Shown here in pieces: positions 4,828-5,569 of a stretch of 5,569 bases of DNA. The stretch comes from Candidatus Bathyarchaeota archaeon (GTDB taxonomy: Archaea; Thermoproteota; Bathyarchaeia; TCS64; B23), in NCBI GenBank assembly GCA_029259285.1, contig JAPDJB010000154.1:1-5569 (forward strand), in the 5' to 3' direction. How positions within the stretch are numbered: position 1 is the first letter of the stretch; every line of letters starts with the position of its first letter. The translations under genes were made by a program, and so were the position numbers. A model generated the notes under the pieces. It saw nothing but the letters and a program-made list of their open reading frames with translations, was not told the origin of the DNA and ran no database searches.

Positions 4828-5569
4828 CTCCCAGCTCCCATCCTGGCGGCGCTATAGACCTCCTCCGGCTTAAGGTAGTAGTCCCTGATGACCTTTGAGA
4901 CCTCCTCGTAGGTGTTCATCCCCTTCTCCACCATCCATCTCAGTATCCTCTCCCTCCTCGCCTGCTCCTCCATCAGCTTCTCCCTCGGAATATGCATCAT
5001 CTCCATGATCTGCCCATAGACATCCCTCCCCCTCCCAGATGGGGGATGATAGATGAAGGAGTCATCCTCTGGATTCCACTCGTATCGTCGCTCAAGCATC
5101 ACCTCCCCATCGGGTGAGATACCGGTTATCTCCTCCACCGCCACGACGCGTCTAGCTATCTCCTCTCCCAGCTTAACCCTCCTAATGAGGATGAGGACGT
5201 TCATTAGAGGTAGCATCATCTTAGGTATGTTCATCGGCTTCGTCAACAGCCTCTTAATGGCGGCGTCAACGCTGTCGGCATGGATCGTGCAGAGGCCCCC
5301 GTGGCCGACGGCTATGGCCTGGAAAAGCGTATAGGCCTCCTCCCCCCTCACCTCCCCGACGATTATGTAGTCAGGCCTCTGCCTCAGCGCCGATTTCAGG
5401 AGGTCGTAGAGGGAGACTTCCTCGACGCCAGGTTGGAAGCTGGGCCTCGTCACCATGGGAATCCAGTTCTCATGGAGTCTCAGCTCTCGAACCTCCTCGA
5501 TGGTGACCACCTTCATCTCGGGTCTGATGAACATCCCTATGGCGTTGAGCAGCGATGTCTTACCTGAGG
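4824..5569 (-). CDS. Type II/IV secretion ATPase, TadA/FlaI-like (N-terminal part outside window)
   Basis: This is the C-terminal 247 or so residues of the hexameric ATPase that powers assembly of type IV filaments. The frame is open to the right edge, so the gene starts outside; the ATG at 5532-5534 is internal. Just before that Met the sequence reads SGKTSLLNAIG, the second half of the Walker A loop. Counting from the internal Met, there is an acidic Asp-box-like IEEVREL (12-18), Walker B DYIIVGEVRGEE (55-66), and a His box GHGGLCTIHADS (77-88). A C-terminal helical region follows, with RRERILRWMVEKGMNTYEEV (about 193-212). These motifs define the VirB11/GspE/FlaI superfamily. The two following platform genes point to a pilus/Tad-type filament rather than the archaellum. 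All active-site motifs in view are intact. The missing part should hold the N-terminal domain and the first half of Walker A. Confidence 0.92.
   Translation of the reverse strand, partial: SGKTSLLNAIGMFIRPEMKVVTIEEVRELRLHENWIPMVTRPSFQPGVEEVSLYDLLKSALRQRPDYIIVGEVRGEEAYTLFQAIAVGHGGLCTIHADSVDAAIKRLLTKPMNIPKMMLPLMNVLILIRRVKLGEEIARRVVAVEEITGISPDGEVMLERRYEWNPEDDSFIYHPPSGRGRDVYGQIMEMMHIPREKLMEEQARRERILRWMVEKGMNTYEEVSKVIRDYYLKPEEVYSAARMGAGR

Larger units (their letters stand above)
1625..5569 (-). other. Pilus/Tad-like motor operon with TackOD1 and V4R genes
   Basis: Five genes run in one direction with junctions ATGA (4824-4827), TAGTG (4001-4005), a 13-base gap (3121-3133) and ATGA (2089-2092). 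No promoter-sized gap exists inside, so the genes are probably co-transcribed and translationally coupled. The promoter must lie beyond the right edge. The platform and ATPase are universal for type IV filaments. The last two genes are soluble and cysteine-rich and are not part of the known minimal machine. Pilin, prepilin peptidase and any surface proteins are not in the window. Confidence 0.7.

Noticed and set aside
5532..5534. ATG as the start of the ATPase gene
   Set aside because: The frame upstream encodes the end of the Walker A loop (SGKTSLLNAIG) up to the window edge, so this Met is internal.
5280..5567. + strand frames opposite the ATPase
   Set aside because: They mirror the conserved ATPase motifs on the other strand and have no independent support.
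1..5569. CRISPR array, insertion sequence or rRNA
   Set aside because: No regularly spaced repeats, transposase motifs or rRNA-like stretches were seen on either strand.

Overview
The window looks like a chromosomal segment of a TACK-group archaeon (Bathyarchaeia-, Korarchaeia- or Aigarchaeia-like; the rank is inferred). The evidence is an archaeal-type tRNA-Lys(CTT) 3' half, an SSV-type tyrosine integrase, a TackOD1-type zinc-ribbon protein, a stand-alone V4R protein, AGG/ATA-rich codon use, and GGTG-type ribosome-binding sites in densely overlapped operons. No taxonomic search was possible.

Left part (1 to about 1425) is read as the right end of an integrated element. It starts with the C-terminus of an MscS-type mechanosensitive channel (+ strand). 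This converges, 4 bases apart, on a 130-residue protein (- strand) that resembles only the linker and C-terminal winged-helix half of the SMC partner ScpA. That gene overlaps by 4 bases the end of an SSV-type integrase (- strand). The integrase reading frame runs without a start codon back through a 43-base tRNA-Lys 3' half (1383-1425) and stops 11 codons beyond it. This is the intC/attR arrangement left when an element integrates through an att site inside its own integrase gene. The intact tRNA-Lys and the intN piece should lie to the left, outside the window.

A stretch of about 200 bases (1426-1624) holds no convincing gene.

Right part (1625-5569) is one tightly packed - strand operon, presumably host chromosome. 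In transcription order it has: a TadA/FlaI-type secretion ATPase (5' end cut by the window edge, Walker A still visible), two separate T2SSF membrane proteins of TadB/TadC type, a cysteine-rich TackOD1-like protein with an N-terminal winged helix and a degenerate restriction-endonuclease-like C-terminus, and a cysteine-containing V4R protein. Four of the five genes overlap a neighbour by 1-4 bases at each junction; only one junction has a short 13-base gap. The first three genes are the motor and platform of an archaeal type IV pilus/Tad-like machine. The last two look like a sensory or regulatory pair tied to it. No pilin or prepilin peptidase lies in the window.

The items most worth following are the truncated ScpA coupled to the integrase, the clean split-integrase junction, and the TackOD1-V4R pair attached to a Tad-like motor.
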